Below are positions 1 through 8,960 of a stretch of DNA of 64,000 nt, one piece after another. Position 1 is the stretch's first letter. Each line of letters opens with the position of its first letter. The position numbers and the translations under genes are program-made. The notes below the pieces were generated by a model. It was not told where the DNA came from and did not search any database. It was given only the letters and a program-made list of their open reading frames with translations. The DNA comes from CAVVVS01 sp963751355 (lineage in GTDB: Bacteria > Bacteroidota > Ignavibacteria > Ignavibacteriales > Ignavibacteriaceae): NCBI GenBank assembly GCA_963751355.1, contig CAVVVS010000091.1, forward strand, positions 1-64,000, given 5' to 3'.

Positions 1-13
1 AAAAGGAATATTT

Positions 14-1180
14 TTGAACGACAGCGTCAGGTATGAAGAATCCCTTTACTGTTTTGAGAAGGCGTTATCACTTAACCCGGGAGATTCTGAAGCTTTACTC
101 GAAAAGGCAAGTGCCGAAGAAAGTTTAGGATTTTTTGAAAGGGCTGAATCAACTCTGCTTACAATATTACAATCTGATACATACAACGAAGATGCAACAT
201 TTAACCTCGGGTTATTGTTTCAAAGACAAGGTATATATGAAAAATCCATAAATTATTTTCTCAAAACAATAGAAATCGACCCGGATTTCTTTGAAGCTTA
301 TTATGAGATAGGTTTCTGTTACGAAAATTTAGAGCATTATACTCAGGCATTATCATATTATGAACAATTTTTAGATTTGGATCCTTATAATGCTAGCGGA
401 TGGTATAACCGGGGTATTGTTTTAGTTAAAATGAACAGGCTTGAGAAAGCAATTGACAGTTTTGATTTTGCTCTTGCCATTAGAGACGATTTTTCCAGTG
501 CTTTGTTCAATAAAGGTAATGCTCTTGCGGATCTCGGACGTTTTCAGCAAGCAATTGAATGTTTTAAAGATGCTGTGAAGATTGACCGTACCGATGAGGC
601 TTCATTTTATAATATTGCCAATATTTATGAAGAATTAGGCGATATCATGAACGCCATTAAATACTATACCGAGGCGGTGAAAATAAATGAAGAATATTAT
701 GAGGCCTACCTCGCCAGAGGATTTTGTTATGACTCCGCCGGTAAATTTCAACTGGCTCTAAGAGATTTTAACAAAGCCATTTCTTTATCGCAGGACAATG
801 CCGAAGCGTGGTATGCCAAAGCTGATTTGGAATATTCATTAGGCAAACTGCAGGAAGCTGTGAGAAGTTATCATGCCGCTCTAAAAATAGAACCGGATAA
901 TTATGAAATATGGTTTAATCTTGCCGAAACTCTTTTCGAAATGGGTGATTGGTTGGGAGCCGGGGAAGCATTTAATCATTGCATGAAAATAAATCCTCAT
1001 GACGCAACCTCGTATTATGGAAAGGCTAAGGTTAATTTCATACTTAGCAGAACTCAAGAAGCGGTCGACTGCCTTAAATCGGCATTTACTCTAGATCCTG
1101 CTATCAGATCTGAATTCGCCAGGGATTACCCGGAAATAAAAACTTCCAAACTGTTCAAAAAACTTCTTGGTGAATTATAG
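14..1180 (+). CDS. Tetratricopeptide repeat (TPR) protein, probably 5'-truncated by the window edge
   Basis: The visible 388 residues are about ten or eleven tandem 34-residue TPR units with the usual pattern (for example AWYNRGIVL, ALFNKGNALADLGRF, AIECFKDAVKID), and no enzymatic domain is visible. TPR solenoids act as protein-protein interaction scaffolds; the partner here cannot be told. The reading frame is open to base 2, so the TTG at 14 need not be the true start, although AAAGGA lies about 8 bases before it and could serve as a ribosome-binding site. The protein begins in the middle of a repeat, which favours truncation. No signal peptide is visible. aroE follows 81 bases downstream on the same strand. 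The family call is secure; the start is not. Confidence 0.85.
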   Translation: MNDSVRYEESLYCFEKALSLNPGDSEALLEKASAEESLGFFERAESTLLTILQSDTYNEDATFNLGLLFQRQGIYEKSINYFLKTIEIDPDFFEAYYEIGFCYENLEHYTQALSYYEQFLDLDPYNASGWYNRGIVLVKMNRLEKAIDSFDFALAIRDDFSSALFNKGNALADLGRFQQAIECFKDAVKIDRTDEASFYNIANIYEELGDIMNAIKYYTEAVKINEEYYEAYLARGFCYDSAGKFQLALRDFNKAISLSQDNAEAWYAKADLEYSLGKLQEAVRSYHAALKIEPDNYEIWFNLAETLFEMGDWLGAGEAFNHCMKINPHDATSYYGKAKVNFILSRTQEAVDCLKSAFTLDPAIRSEFARDYPEIKTSKLFKKLLGEL

Positions 1181-1261
1181 AATCAGCATTCCGAACCATC
1201 CTGACGGAAACAATCTTATATATATCAGTTATATAAATCATATTAGTTCGTCCAAATACTA

Positions 1262-2149
1262 ATGCGGATTTCAAAAATGAAAAATTTAAACCACCTAAAT
1301 ACCAAAATTTTGGGATTATTAGGTCATCCCATAAAACATTCCTACAGTCCTTATATTCATAACATTACCGCCGAGCTGCTTAAACTAGATTATATTTATT
1401 TGCCGTTTGATGTTCCGGCTTCTAGTTTGAGAAATGCTCTTCGTGGGATGAAAGCTTTCGGAATACTTGGTTTTAATGTTACTATTCCTCATAAGGAAAA
1501 TATTATTCAGTTTTTAAATGAAGTTTCCGAGGAATCTTCAATAATAGGATCGGTAAATACGATAGTGAATGATCAGGGTAAATTGATAGGTTATAACACC
1601 GACGTTTACGGAATTTTGGAAACTCTTCTTCCATTTAAAGATGAAATAAACGGAAATATTGTGTCAGTGGTTGGTGCAGGGGGAGCTTCACGTGCTGTAA
1701 TCTATTCGTTAATTCGTCATTATAAACCTAAATTAATTAATTTAATAAATAGAACCGAACAGCGGGCGGAGAGTTTGAAAGACTACTTTACCGAAAAGAT
1801 GAAATACAATTCATTTAAAACAATGGAATTAATCCCTCCCGATATCGTTGATGTACTAAGAAATTCAAAACTTATTGTAAACACTACTTCAATCGGTATG
1901 CAGCCCGATATTGACGATAGCCTAACCGTATTGAATGAATCTTTCGTTAAAGGTCAAATTGTATTTGATCTTGTGTACAATCCTCCGGCGACAAAGCTGC
2001 TAAAAATTGCATCGGAGCAGGGGGCTGTAACTATTAACGGCATTAAAATGCTGGTTCATCAAGCTGCAAAATCTTTTGAACTGTGGACGGGGAAAGTTAT
2101 GCCTGTCGATAAAGTTGAGAAAGCATTACAACTAAATATTTCGGGTTGA
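1262..2149 (+). CDS. aroE: Shikimate dehydrogenase (NADP+)
   Basis: AroE reduces 3-dehydroshikimate to shikimate with NADPH in the aromatic amino acid pathway, in the cytoplasm. All family landmarks are present in order: the substrate-binding start (LLGHPIKHSYSP, near residue 20), NVTIPHKE with the catalytic Lys near residue 80, the GSVNTI and GYNTDVYG segments, a GAGGASRAV nucleotide-binding loop near residue 138, NTTSIGM, DLVYNPPATKLL, and the C-terminal NGIKMLVHQAAKSFELWTG. At 295 residues it is slightly longer than typical (about 270-290). Translation could also start at the ATG five codons downstream, and neither start has a clear Shine-Dalgarno sequence. A hairpin terminator follows the stop codon. 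Confidence 0.95.
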   Translation: MRISKMKNLNHLNTKILGLLGHPIKHSYSPYIHNITAELLKLDYIYLPFDVPASSLRNALRGMKAFGILGFNVTIPHKENIIQFLNEVSEESSIIGSVNTIVNDQGKLIGYNTDVYGILETLLPFKDEINGNIVSVVGAGGASRAVIYSLIRHYKPKLINLINRTEQRAESLKDYFTEKMKYNSFKTMELIPPDIVDVLRNSKLIVNTTSIGMQPDIDDSLTVLNESFVKGQIVFDLVYNPPATKLLKIASEQGAVTINGIKMLVHQAAKSFELWTGKVMPVDKVEKALQLNISG

Positions 2150-2154
2150 AATTA

Positions 2155-2196
2155 AAAAAACCGGTAAAATTTCAAATAGAAATTATTGCCGGTTTT
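2155..2196. terminator. Hairpin between convergent aroE and aminotransferase genes
   Basis: An A-run plus CCGG arm pairs with a CCGG plus TTTT arm (stem roughly 2157-2175 with 2177-2195, one or two mismatches), closed by a short AT loop. The arm ends in TTTT on the + strand and AAAA precedes it, so it can act as an intrinsic terminator for aroE and possibly in both directions. It sits 6 bases after the aroE stop. Confidence 0.7.
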
Positions 2197-2242
2197 ATAA
2201 ATTGTTAAAAAAATATTTTCAATGAATAAATAAAAGTTTGTA

Positions 2243-3436
2243 TTAACTTAAAAGGGACAATCCTTTTTTAATTCTATTTATTCCGTCTTCCAATTGTTCC
2301 ATGGAACAGGCATATGACATCCTAACACAATTATCATTTCCGAATGCTATACCCGGTACTAATCCTACTTTCTGCTCATTTAAAATAAAATTACAAAAAC
2401 TGGTAGAATCTTCTATTGATGTTCCATTGATATGTTTCCCAAAAATTGAGCTGACATCATAAAATACATAAAAAGCTCCTTTGGGAGAGGGGCATTTTAT
2501 TCCTTCGATATCATTTAAAGCAGAGACAATAAATTCTCTCCTCTGTTTAAATTTCTCGACCATATTATTTACTGCATTACCCGGCCCGTTTAAAGCAGCT
2601 ACGGCTGCAGCTTGAGAAATGGATGATGCATTCGATGTTGAATGGCTTTGAAGATTTCTCGCCAATTTAATTATATCTTTATTGCCGCCGGCATACCCGA
2701 TTCTCCACCCGGTCATTGCGTATGCTTTGCTGACACCGTTAACCGTTAGTGTCTTATCTTTTAATGCTTCAACACTTCCGATGCTGAAATGTTCTTCACC
2801 ATCAAAGATTATCCTTTCATATATCTCATCGGAAATAATATAAATATCCTTATCTTCAAGAACTTTAGCGATTGCCAAAATTTCGTCTTTGCTGTAAACA
2901 GCTCCGGTCGGATTTGAAGGAGTGTTAAAAAGAAATACCTTTGTCTTTGGTGTAATAGCCTTTTCCAATTGTTCCGGAGTAATTTTATAATTTTGCTCGA
3001 CTCCTGCATCAATTATTACTGATTCACCCTGTACTAAACGCACCATTTGAGGATAGCTTACCCAGTAAGGAGCTTGAAAAATAACTTCATCGCCCGGATT
3101 ACAAATTGCCATTAATAAGTTATAAAGAGAATGCTTAGCCCCGTCCGATACGATTATATTTTCCGGTTTGAAGTTTAAATTATTGTCGCGTTCAAACTTA
3201 TTTATGATTGCTTTTAGAAGATCGGGATAACCTTCATTCGGCGTATATTTTGTAAAATTATCGTTTATCGCTTTTATGGCTGCTTCTTTTATAAAATCCG
3301 GGGTAGGGAAGTCCGGTTCGCCGGCGCTAAAACTTAATACATCATTTCCTTCGGCTTTTAGTCGTTTAATTAGCGATGTAATTGCCAGTGTCTTACTTTC
3401 TTCGATAGACGATATCAAATTTGAATAATTATTCAA
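2243..3436 (-). CDS. Class I pyridoxal-phosphate aminotransferase (aspartate aminotransferase type)
   Basis: The enzyme transfers an amino group between an amino acid, most likely aspartate, and 2-oxoglutarate. Fold-type I motifs are in order: SAGEPDFPTPDFI near residue 38, YTPNEGYPDLL, the PLP-phosphate loop SDGAKHS, NTPSNPTGAVYS with the PLP-contacting Asn, SDEIYE with the PLP-N1 Asp, and NGVSKAYAMTGWRIGYAGG carrying the Schiff-base Lys (SKxxxMTGWR) near residue 237. The length of 397 is normal for the I-gamma group. Translation appears to begin at TTG, since GAGGAAGG lies just upstream and no ATG is near. It is the first of two such enzymes here (the other is at 8957-10174). Exact substrate preference (Asp, aromatic or prephenate) cannot be fixed by sequence reading. 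Confidence 0.9.
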   Translation of the reverse strand: MNNYSNLISSIEESKTLAITSLIKRLKAEGNDVLSFSAGEPDFPTPDFIKEAAIKAINDNFTKYTPNEGYPDLLKAIINKFERDNNLNFKPENIIVSDGAKHSLYNLLMAICNPGDEVIFQAPYWVSYPQMVRLVQGESVIIDAGVEQNYKITPEQLEKAITPKTKVFLFNTPSNPTGAVYSKDEILAIAKVLEDKDIYIISDEIYERIIFDGEEHFSIGSVEALKDKTLTVNGVSKAYAMTGWRIGYAGGNKDIIKLARNLQSHSTSNASSISQAAAVAALNGPGNAVNNMVEKFKQRREFIVSALNDIEGIKCPSPKGAFYVFYDVSSIFGKHINGTSIEDSTSFCNFILNEQKVGLVPGIAFGNDNCVRMSYACSMEQLEDGINRIKKGLSLLS

Positions 3437-3774
3437 AATGCCTTCCTCTAAAATTATGGAATTAAAATAGTTGAAAAATTTAACTCACAATCTAAACAAT
3501 GAAAATCAAAAAATCTTGATAAAAATCAATAATTGTTTAAATTTATTTAAAAAGCTAAAGATTTGTATGACAGTTTCGCTTATTTTCATTTTTATAATTA
3601 TGCAATTATCTACATATGAAGTTTTATGAAATTTTAATTGTGGCATATTAAAAAGTGCATTTTACATGCTCAATGTTTAATTGTTGGGTGTAATAAAGTT
3701 ATTCACTCGAAAAGGATGCCTCTTCAGAGAATGTGTACAAATAAAAATAAAACTTAAAACGTATCCGCAATTCA
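3437..3774. other. Intergenic region, 338 bases
   Basis: AT-rich spacer between the 3' end of the group II decarboxylase and the start of the aminotransferase, both on the minus strand. It should hold the aminotransferase promoter. I found no convincing ORF, hairpin or repeat. Confidence 0.5.
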
Positions 3775-5220
3775 CTACAAAGTTTTTTCTAATTCTACAA
3801 TCTTTTCTTTCAATATGTTTATCGTAAGATCGATATAATTAAGGTGGGTTCTGAAAGAAAGTATTGCCGCACGGATTGTAAAATTATTATTAAGTAAAGT
3901 AGAGGAGAGGAAAACTCTTCCGTCTTTATGAATTTCTTTCAGAAGCAATTGATTGAATTGATTTGCATTACCGTGTTTTGGAATATACCTAAATGTTACA
4001 ATAGAGAGATCCGGATAAAAGCCCAATTCAAAATTATCTAATTCAGATAGCTGTTGATAAAAATATCTTGCCAGATATATTTTTTCTTCCAATGCGGCAC
4101 GGAATGGTTTCAATCCCAATAGCTTGAGGGGAAGCCAGAGCCTGAGTCCACGGAAATGTTTAGATAATTCGGGGGATAAATCGGCAGGGGATAATTCCTC
4201 ATTAGAAGCAAGTGCATCCTGCATATAGTTAGCTTCGTAATAATATGAATCAAATAATTTCTTTTTATCCTTGACTAAAACTGCGCCGGTTCCATATGGT
4301 AAGAATAATCCTTTATGCGGATCCATTACAATTGAGTCGGATTTGTTTAATCCTTTTAATATTTTTTTACCTGTATCCGAAAGAATGAAAAAAGCGCCAT
4401 ACGCCCCGTCAACATGATGCCATAAAGAATATTTTTCGGCTATTTTGCCAATCTGTTCAACCGGATCCACACTGCCGGTATCCGTTGTGCCGGCTGATGA
4501 TACAATAAGCCAGGGTATTAATCCAGATTCCCGATCTTTTATTATTGCATCTTCCAAAGCCGCTGTATCCATTCTAAAATTTTCATCGACGGGAATAAAT
4601 CTATCGACGCATTCTTTTAAACCGGCAATTCGCAGAGCCTTGTCGATTGAATGATGAACTTGCCGGGTCATATAGGCAACGCATCGATTATAATCTTTCG
4701 CTTTAAGGTTAAAAGCATCTCTGGCAGTAGTTATAGCAATTAAGTTTGAAATACTTCCCCCGGAAGTTAAATTACCCGCAGCATTTTCCGGATACCCTAT
4801 TAAATCTGCCATCCATTTCAATAATAGGTTTTCCATCCGAACCGCACCGGGAGATGCAAAAAATATTCCGGCATAGCGGTTCGTGATATCAGCAAGGTAA
4901 TCAGCTAAGGATGAAAGATATAATCCGCCGCCTGGGATATAACCTAAATGCCCGCCGGAAGCCGGATTAATTCCGGGTTCATCAACGTTTGTTCTTAAAA
5001 GATTCAGTACTGCATTTAATTCGACCGGTTCATCTGAGATAGGGGAATCATAAATACCTATTCCTTTATCTTTGGAATCAACGTAGGTAAGTTTTTCATC
5101 TAAATTTGTAAGAAAATCTTCTGAGTACCGGGCAACTTCCCGGAGATATTTCTCTCTATCGCTTAAATCTGTTTCTAATAAGCGGGATAGTTTTTCTAAT
5201 TGTTTTATTTTTTCCAGCAT
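3775..5220 (-). CDS. Group II pyridoxal-dependent amino acid decarboxylase
   Basis: Member of the aromatic-L-amino-acid/tyrosine/glutamate decarboxylase superfamily, which removes the alpha-carboxyl group of an amino acid to give an amine. Motifs: NPASGGHLGYIPGGGLY near residue 80 (active-site entrance), NLTSGGSISNLIAITTARD near 150, HVDGAYGAFF near 268 (Asp contacting the PLP ring nitrogen), and DPHKGLFLPYG near 300 with the PLP-binding Lys. The length of 481 fits the family. No signal peptide is visible. It stands alone, with no adjacent amine transporter that would point to acid resistance. Substrate unknown; similar bacterial proteins are usually annotated only as pyridoxal-dependent decarboxylase. 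Confidence 0.88.
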   Translation of the reverse strand: MLEKIKQLEKLSRLLETDLSDREKYLREVARYSEDFLTNLDEKLTYVDSKDKGIGIYDSPISDEPVELNAVLNLLRTNVDEPGINPASGGHLGYIPGGGLYLSSLADYLADITNRYAGIFFASPGAVRMENLLLKWMADLIGYPENAAGNLTSGGSISNLIAITTARDAFNLKAKDYNRCVAYMTRQVHHSIDKALRIAGLKECVDRFIPVDENFRMDTAALEDAIIKDRESGLIPWLIVSSAGTTDTGSVDPVEQIGKIAEKYSLWHHVDGAYGAFFILSDTGKKILKGLNKSDSIVMDPHKGLFLPYGTGAVLVKDKKKLFDSYYYEANYMQDALASNEELSPADLSPELSKHFRGLRLWLPLKLLGLKPFRAALEEKIYLARYFYQQLSELDNFELGFYPDLSIVTFRYIPKHGNANQFNQLLLKEIHKDGRVFLSSTLLNNNFTIRAAILSFRTHLNYIDLTINILKEKIVELEKTL

Positions 5221-5275
5221 ACTTTCAAATCAAGAACAAACAAGATTAATTAAATTAGAATTCCCCGTTTACATT

Positions 5276-5605
5276 TTATTTCCTTTCAACGACAACCGCC
5301 GTACCGTAACACAATACTTCCGTTACGCCGCTCATAACATCGTTTGCATCGTACCGGACTCCAATTACCGAGTTGGCGCCGAGTTCTTCTGCATGTTGTA
5401 TCATCATTTCAAAGGATTCTGTCCGGGTTTTTTCACATAACTCGGTAAAAAGAGTTATATTGCCGCCAAACAATGTTTGCAATGATCCGCCAATCGTTCC
5501 AAATACATTTCTAGATCGTACCGTTATACCTCTTACAACGCCGAGATTTCGTATTACTTTGTATCCCTCTAATTCGAACGCAGTTGTAGTTAATGAATGA
5601 TCCAT
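5276..5605 (-). CDS. YbjQ/UPF0145 family protein
   Basis: Small (109 residues from the ATG at 5605; a TTG four codons upstream is possible) cytoplasmic protein of the YbjQ/UPF0145 (DUF74) family, which forms pentameric rings in solved structures and has no established biochemical function. Recognisable features are GYKVIRNLGVVRGITVRS near the N-terminus, the GGNITLF segment, a helix with MIQHAEELGANSVIGVRYD, and the C-terminal CYGTAVVVE strand. The decarboxylase gene lies 55 bases downstream and a DinB-like gene 88 bases upstream, all on the minus strand. No regulatory signal was recognised. Confidence 0.88.
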   Translation of the reverse strand: MDHSLTTTAFELEGYKVIRNLGVVRGITVRSRNVFGTIGGSLQTLFGGNITLFTELCEKTRTESFEMMIQHAEELGANSVIGVRYDANDVMSGVTEVLCYGTAVVVERK

Positions 5606-5693
5606 ACATTTGTCCAATTAAAAAATGTGATAAGGTCATTAGTTATTAGAGTAATTTACTTCTTTTTTATAATATATAACATAATATTTTTGA

Positions 5694-6164
5694 TTACCAA
5701 TTATTCAACGACTTACGGGTTTGAACTATTTGTCCTACATGGTATGCATTATGATCAGCAACCAGTAAAAGCTCACGCAGATATGTTCGACCTTCCCCGT
5801 GCGGAATTTCTGAGGTCAGATCGAGATTGGTGTCTTCTGCAATTTTAATTATTTCATTTAAGTCGGATTTGAAATTCCTGATAGTTTTTTCCCAAATATC
5901 ATCTGTTAACTTTATTTTTTCGGATGGCCAATATTCATCAGGCCACTTAAGTGATATCCATTTAGGGTCTAGAGTATAACGCAGAATATCTTCCTGACCA
6001 ATTCTAACGTGCTCCAGTAATTCCCAAACAGAATGTAAACCTTTTGCAGGTTTAATTGTGCGTAGAGTTGGATTTAATCCTTCCAGTGCTTTATCTAAAC
6101 CTATATGTGCACCGCCGCCTTTAAGTAATTCAACTAAGTTTTTTCTGAAATTCTTTTCGTTCAT
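5694..6164 (-). CDS. DinB-like (YfiT/damage-inducible) four-helix metal-binding protein
   Basis: A 156-residue, mostly helical protein. HSVWELLEHVRIGQ (residues about 43-57) and DHNAYHVGQIVQTRK near the C-terminus supply the spaced histidines typical of the DinB/YfiT superfamily, whose members bind a divalent metal and often act as thiol-dependent S-transferases. In organisms that make bacillithiol, some DinB members are bacillithiol transferases (BstA type); bshB1 at 48797 makes that link conceivable here, but it is inference. The start is supported by GAGG 8-9 bases upstream of the ATG. Confidence 0.75.
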   Translation of the reverse strand: MNEKNFRKNLVELLKGGGAHIGLDKALEGLNPTLRTIKPAKGLHSVWELLEHVRIGQEDILRYTLDPKWISLKWPDEYWPSEKIKLTDDIWEKTIRNFKSDLNEIIKIAEDTNLDLTSEIPHGEGRTYLRELLLVADHNAYHVGQIVQTRKSLNNW

Positions 6165-6329
6165 AATTATTACCTCAATTAATCTAATTAACTACAATTA
6201 AAATAAATAAAAAAAAATTATATGAATTCAAAATCGATTAAATATTTTAGATCTATTTACTGCCAGTAAGACAAATATTTTAGGTATAAAATACAATTTT
6301 ATAATGTAAGATTTAATTCGATATAATTT

Positions 6330-6950
6330 TTAAAATTTACCAAACTTAAATGCGATGTTTGCCGAAAATCCGCTCAAATCATTGTTATTGAATTCGATGA
6401 AATTATTACTACCTCTAACCATCCGGTAACTTCCTCCAACGTTGATTCTGAAAAATGTAGTGATATTTAATTCCAGATTTACTGCAGGTTCAAAGACGAA
6501 AACAGCTTTATCCGGATAATCATTATTATCATAGAAATCAGTATAGTTACGATAATCAATATATCTGTAACTCAATCCTCCGGCGCCGATGAGAGTTGAA
6601 ATGGAATAATGGATCAAATTTGACGGATTACCGATGAATTCAAGAATTACTCCGCCGTAACCGAACATAATTTTTCTCTCATACGGAACTCCAACAAAGG
6701 TTACATAACCGGGAAGTTTAATAGCATTCACTAATCCGTAACCCCCGCCGCCGATTAAGAAAGTGTGATTTATCAGCCAGCCGCCGTAACCTCCGACAAA
6801 AACTGCAAAATTATCTTTAATGGAAGTAAACTTTACGACGGGTGCACCGTAGCCGCCGCTTTCCAGCTTGCCGCTTATTAATGTTTGATCTTGTGGTAAG
6901 ATGTTAAAAGAAAATAATAATAGAAACAAAAGAATATATATTTTTTTCAT
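6330..6950 (-). CDS. Secreted glycine-rich outer-membrane beta-barrel-like protein
   Basis: The first 19 residues form a signal peptide (lysine start, leucine/phenylalanine core, cleavage near LPQ-DQ). The rest (206 in total) alternates hydrophobic and polar residues and ends in an aromatic-rich strand (AFKFGKF), as in outer-membrane barrels. Four GGYG or GYGG motifs lie in the first half (GGYGAP, GGYGGW, GGGGYG, FGYGG), a spacing that suggests repeated strand-turn units. No catalytic motif is visible. I do not recognise a named family. The start has an AGGGGG ribosome-binding sequence. It is flanked by unrelated genes. Confidence 0.6.
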   Translation of the reverse strand: MKKIYILLFLLLFSFNILPQDQTLISGKLESGGYGAPVVKFTSIKDNFAVFVGGYGGWLINHTFLIGGGGYGLVNAIKLPGYVTFVGVPYERKIMFGYGGVILEFIGNPSNLIHYSISTLIGAGGLSYRYIDYRNYTDFYDNNDYPDKAVFVFEPAVNLELNITTFFRINVGGSYRMVRGSNNFIEFNNNDLSGFSANIAFKFGKF

Positions 6951-7301
6951 TTTTCCCCCTAAAGAATTGTTTCTTTAATTTTACATGAGCAACGGAATGT
7001 GCTGAAAATTACTTTAATAATTATCGAATAAAATTTTCAAAAAGCAAATTGTTTTATGATTTGATGAAATGCTTTTTACTTTTTGTGATATATTCAAATA
7101 TTAATAAGGCTGGATGTTTCGCAATTAAAAGTCACAATTTTTCATAAAGTGAATTATCAATTTGATTGTGGACGAAGTATAAATATTGTAAAAATATAAA
7201 TCATTTATCCTTCGAATAAAGCAATACCTTATTAAATAAGTGTCGATAAAATAGCGTGTTATTTAATAATAAATAACACGCCGATAAGTAGATGTGTCGG
7301 A
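6951..7301. other. Intergenic region, 351 bases
   Basis: Spacer between the pckA stop and the beta-barrel gene start (both minus strand). It holds the pckA terminator hairpin at 7254-7281 and presumably the barrel-gene promoter. The rest is AT-rich with no ORF I can support. Confidence 0.5.
7254..7281 (-). terminator. Intrinsic terminator of pckA
   Basis: Perfect 11-bp inverted repeat (GCGTGTTATTT paired with AAATAACACGC) around a 6-base loop, starting about 20 bases after the pckA stop. On the minus strand it is followed by TATTTTAT, a weak T-tract. Confidence 0.7.
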
Positions 7302-8960
7302 TTATTTTACTTGTGACAATCGTTTTGGTCCTGCTTTTAAGACTTCTTCCGATGACCCTTTTGCATACTGTTTAAAGTTTTCTATAAATCGTGCTGCTAG
7401 CGCATCATATTTTTTCCAGTATTCATCAGTATTTCCCCATGATGAAGAAGGATCTAAAATTTCTGCAGGTACTTCCGGACAACTTTTGGGAACCTCGAAT
7501 CCGAACAATTTATCTTTCCTGTATTTTACCTTGTTCAGCTTTCCGTCCAATGCCGCATTCAGCAAGTTGCGGGTATGGCGGATACTTATTCTTTTACCCA
7601 CACCAAATCTTCCGCCAATCCAGCCGGTATTTACAAGCCAGCATTGCGTATTGTTTTTAAGCATTCTCCCTTTAAGCATCTTTGCGTATTCGAAAGGATG
7701 TCTGACCATGAAGGGTGCACCGAAACATGCGCTAAATGTAATTTGAGGTTCTATCCCAAGCCCTATCTCGGTTCCGGCAATTTTTGAAGTATAACCGCTG
7801 ATGAAATGATATTGTGCTTGTTCGGGATTTAGTTTTGAGATTGGCGGTAAAACTCCTGAAGCGTCACATGTTAAAAATATAATATTTTTTGGATGGGACT
7901 GAACATAACCTTCCGGAACAATGTTGGGAATAAATTCCAGTGGATATGAGGCACGCGTATTCTCTGTAATGGAATCATCTTCCAGATCAATTTTTCTGCT
8001 CACATGGTCGAAGATAACATTTTCGAGTATTGTACCGTAGCTTTTTGTGGTAGCAAAAATTTCAGGTTCATGCTCGGATGAAAGTCTGATAACTTTTGCA
8101 TAGCATCCGCCTTCAAAATTAAATACTCCGTTAGCACTCCAGCCGTGCTCATCGTCGCCGATTAACTTTCTTTCCGGATCTGCCGAAAGTGTTGTTTTGC
8201 CTGTACCGCTTAATCCAAAGAACAAGGCAACGTCATTGTCTTTCCCTACATTTGCCGAACAATGCATAGGCAATACATCTTGAAATGTGAGAAGAAAGTT
8301 AAGCACAGTAAATACCGATTTTTTAATCTCTCCGCCATATAAGGAATTAGCGATGATAGCCATCCTATTTTCGAAATTTAATATTATACCGGTTTCGGTT
8401 CTGGTACCGTCAATTTTGGGATCTACTTTAAAACCCGGTACTGCAATTATGGTGAAGTCAGGGATAAATTTTTTCAGTTCATCCCGGTTATCGGTGGTGA
8501 TGAACATGTTTCTTGCAAACAAACTGTGCCATGCTTTTTCGGTAATTATTCTAACAGCTAATCTGTATTCAGGGTCAGCACCGGCATAACAGTCCTGTAC
8601 GAAAAGTTCTTCGCCTTGTGAATACGCCTGCACTCTGGCGAGCAAAGCGTTAAATTTTTCTGAACTAAAAGGCCTGTTATGAATTCCCCACCAGATTCTA
8701 TCATTAGTAGTTTCTTCTTGTACGATAAATTTATCAGCTGCGGCTCTGGCAGTGTGTTTGCCCGTGTTGACAACGATCGGCCCACCGTTTACAACTTTCC
8801 CTTCGTTCCTAAAAACAATTTCTTCATATAACGATGATTCGGGAAGATTCCAGTAAACAGTATCGAGATGAATCAGACCGTGATTTACCAAAGTAAAATC
8901 GGAAGCAAGTTCTTTGGCTTGCTTTAATGCGGGCGTATTGAATTCTAAATATTTACTCAT
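7302..8960 (-). CDS. pckA: Phosphoenolpyruvate carboxykinase (ATP)
   Basis: Converts oxaloacetate plus ATP to phosphoenolpyruvate, CO2 and ADP, the entry step of gluconeogenesis. The ATP-type signature is clear: the kinase loop GLSGTGKTTLSAD near residue 245, IGDDEHGWS, FNFEGGCYAK near 290, and the C-terminal IRHTRNLLNAAL. The length of 552 is slightly above the usual 530-540. I start at the ATG at 8960; a longer reading from TTG at 8966 adds two residues only. This ATG overlaps the stop of the upstream aminotransferase as ATGA, and GAGGG lies 8 bases before it, so the two genes are probably translationally coupled. A terminator hairpin follows. Confidence 0.97.
   Translation of the reverse strand: MSKYLEFNTPALKQAKELASDFTLVNHGLIHLDTVYWNLPESSLYEEIVFRNEGKVVNGGPIVVNTGKHTARAAADKFIVQEETTNDRIWWGIHNRPFSSEKFNALLARVQAYSQGEELFVQDCYAGADPEYRLAVRIITEKAWHSLFARNMFITTDNRDELKKFIPDFTIIAVPGFKVDPKIDGTRTETGIILNFENRMAIIANSLYGGEIKKSVFTVLNFLLTFQDVLPMHCSANVGKDNDVALFFGLSGTGKTTLSADPERKLIGDDEHGWSANGVFNFEGGCYAKVIRLSSEHEPEIFATTKSYGTILENVIFDHVSRKIDLEDDSITENTRASYPLEFIPNIVPEGYVQSHPKNIIFLTCDASGVLPPISKLNPEQAQYHFISGYTSKIAGTEIGLGIEPQITFSACFGAPFMVRHPFEYAKMLKGRMLKNNTQCWLVNTGWIGGRFGVGKRISIRHTRNLLNAALDGKLNKVKYRKDKLFGFEVPKSCPEVPAEILDPSSSWGNTDEYWKKYDALAARFIENFKQYAKGSSEEVLKAGPKRLSQVK

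Noticed and set aside
5597..5848. 83-residue + strand ORF antisense to the YbjQ and DinB genes
   Set aside because: It overlaps two real minus-strand genes and has the composition of an AT-rich shadow frame.
7294..7746. 150-residue + strand ORF over the pckA 3' end
   Set aside because: Antisense shadow of a very well-supported gene.
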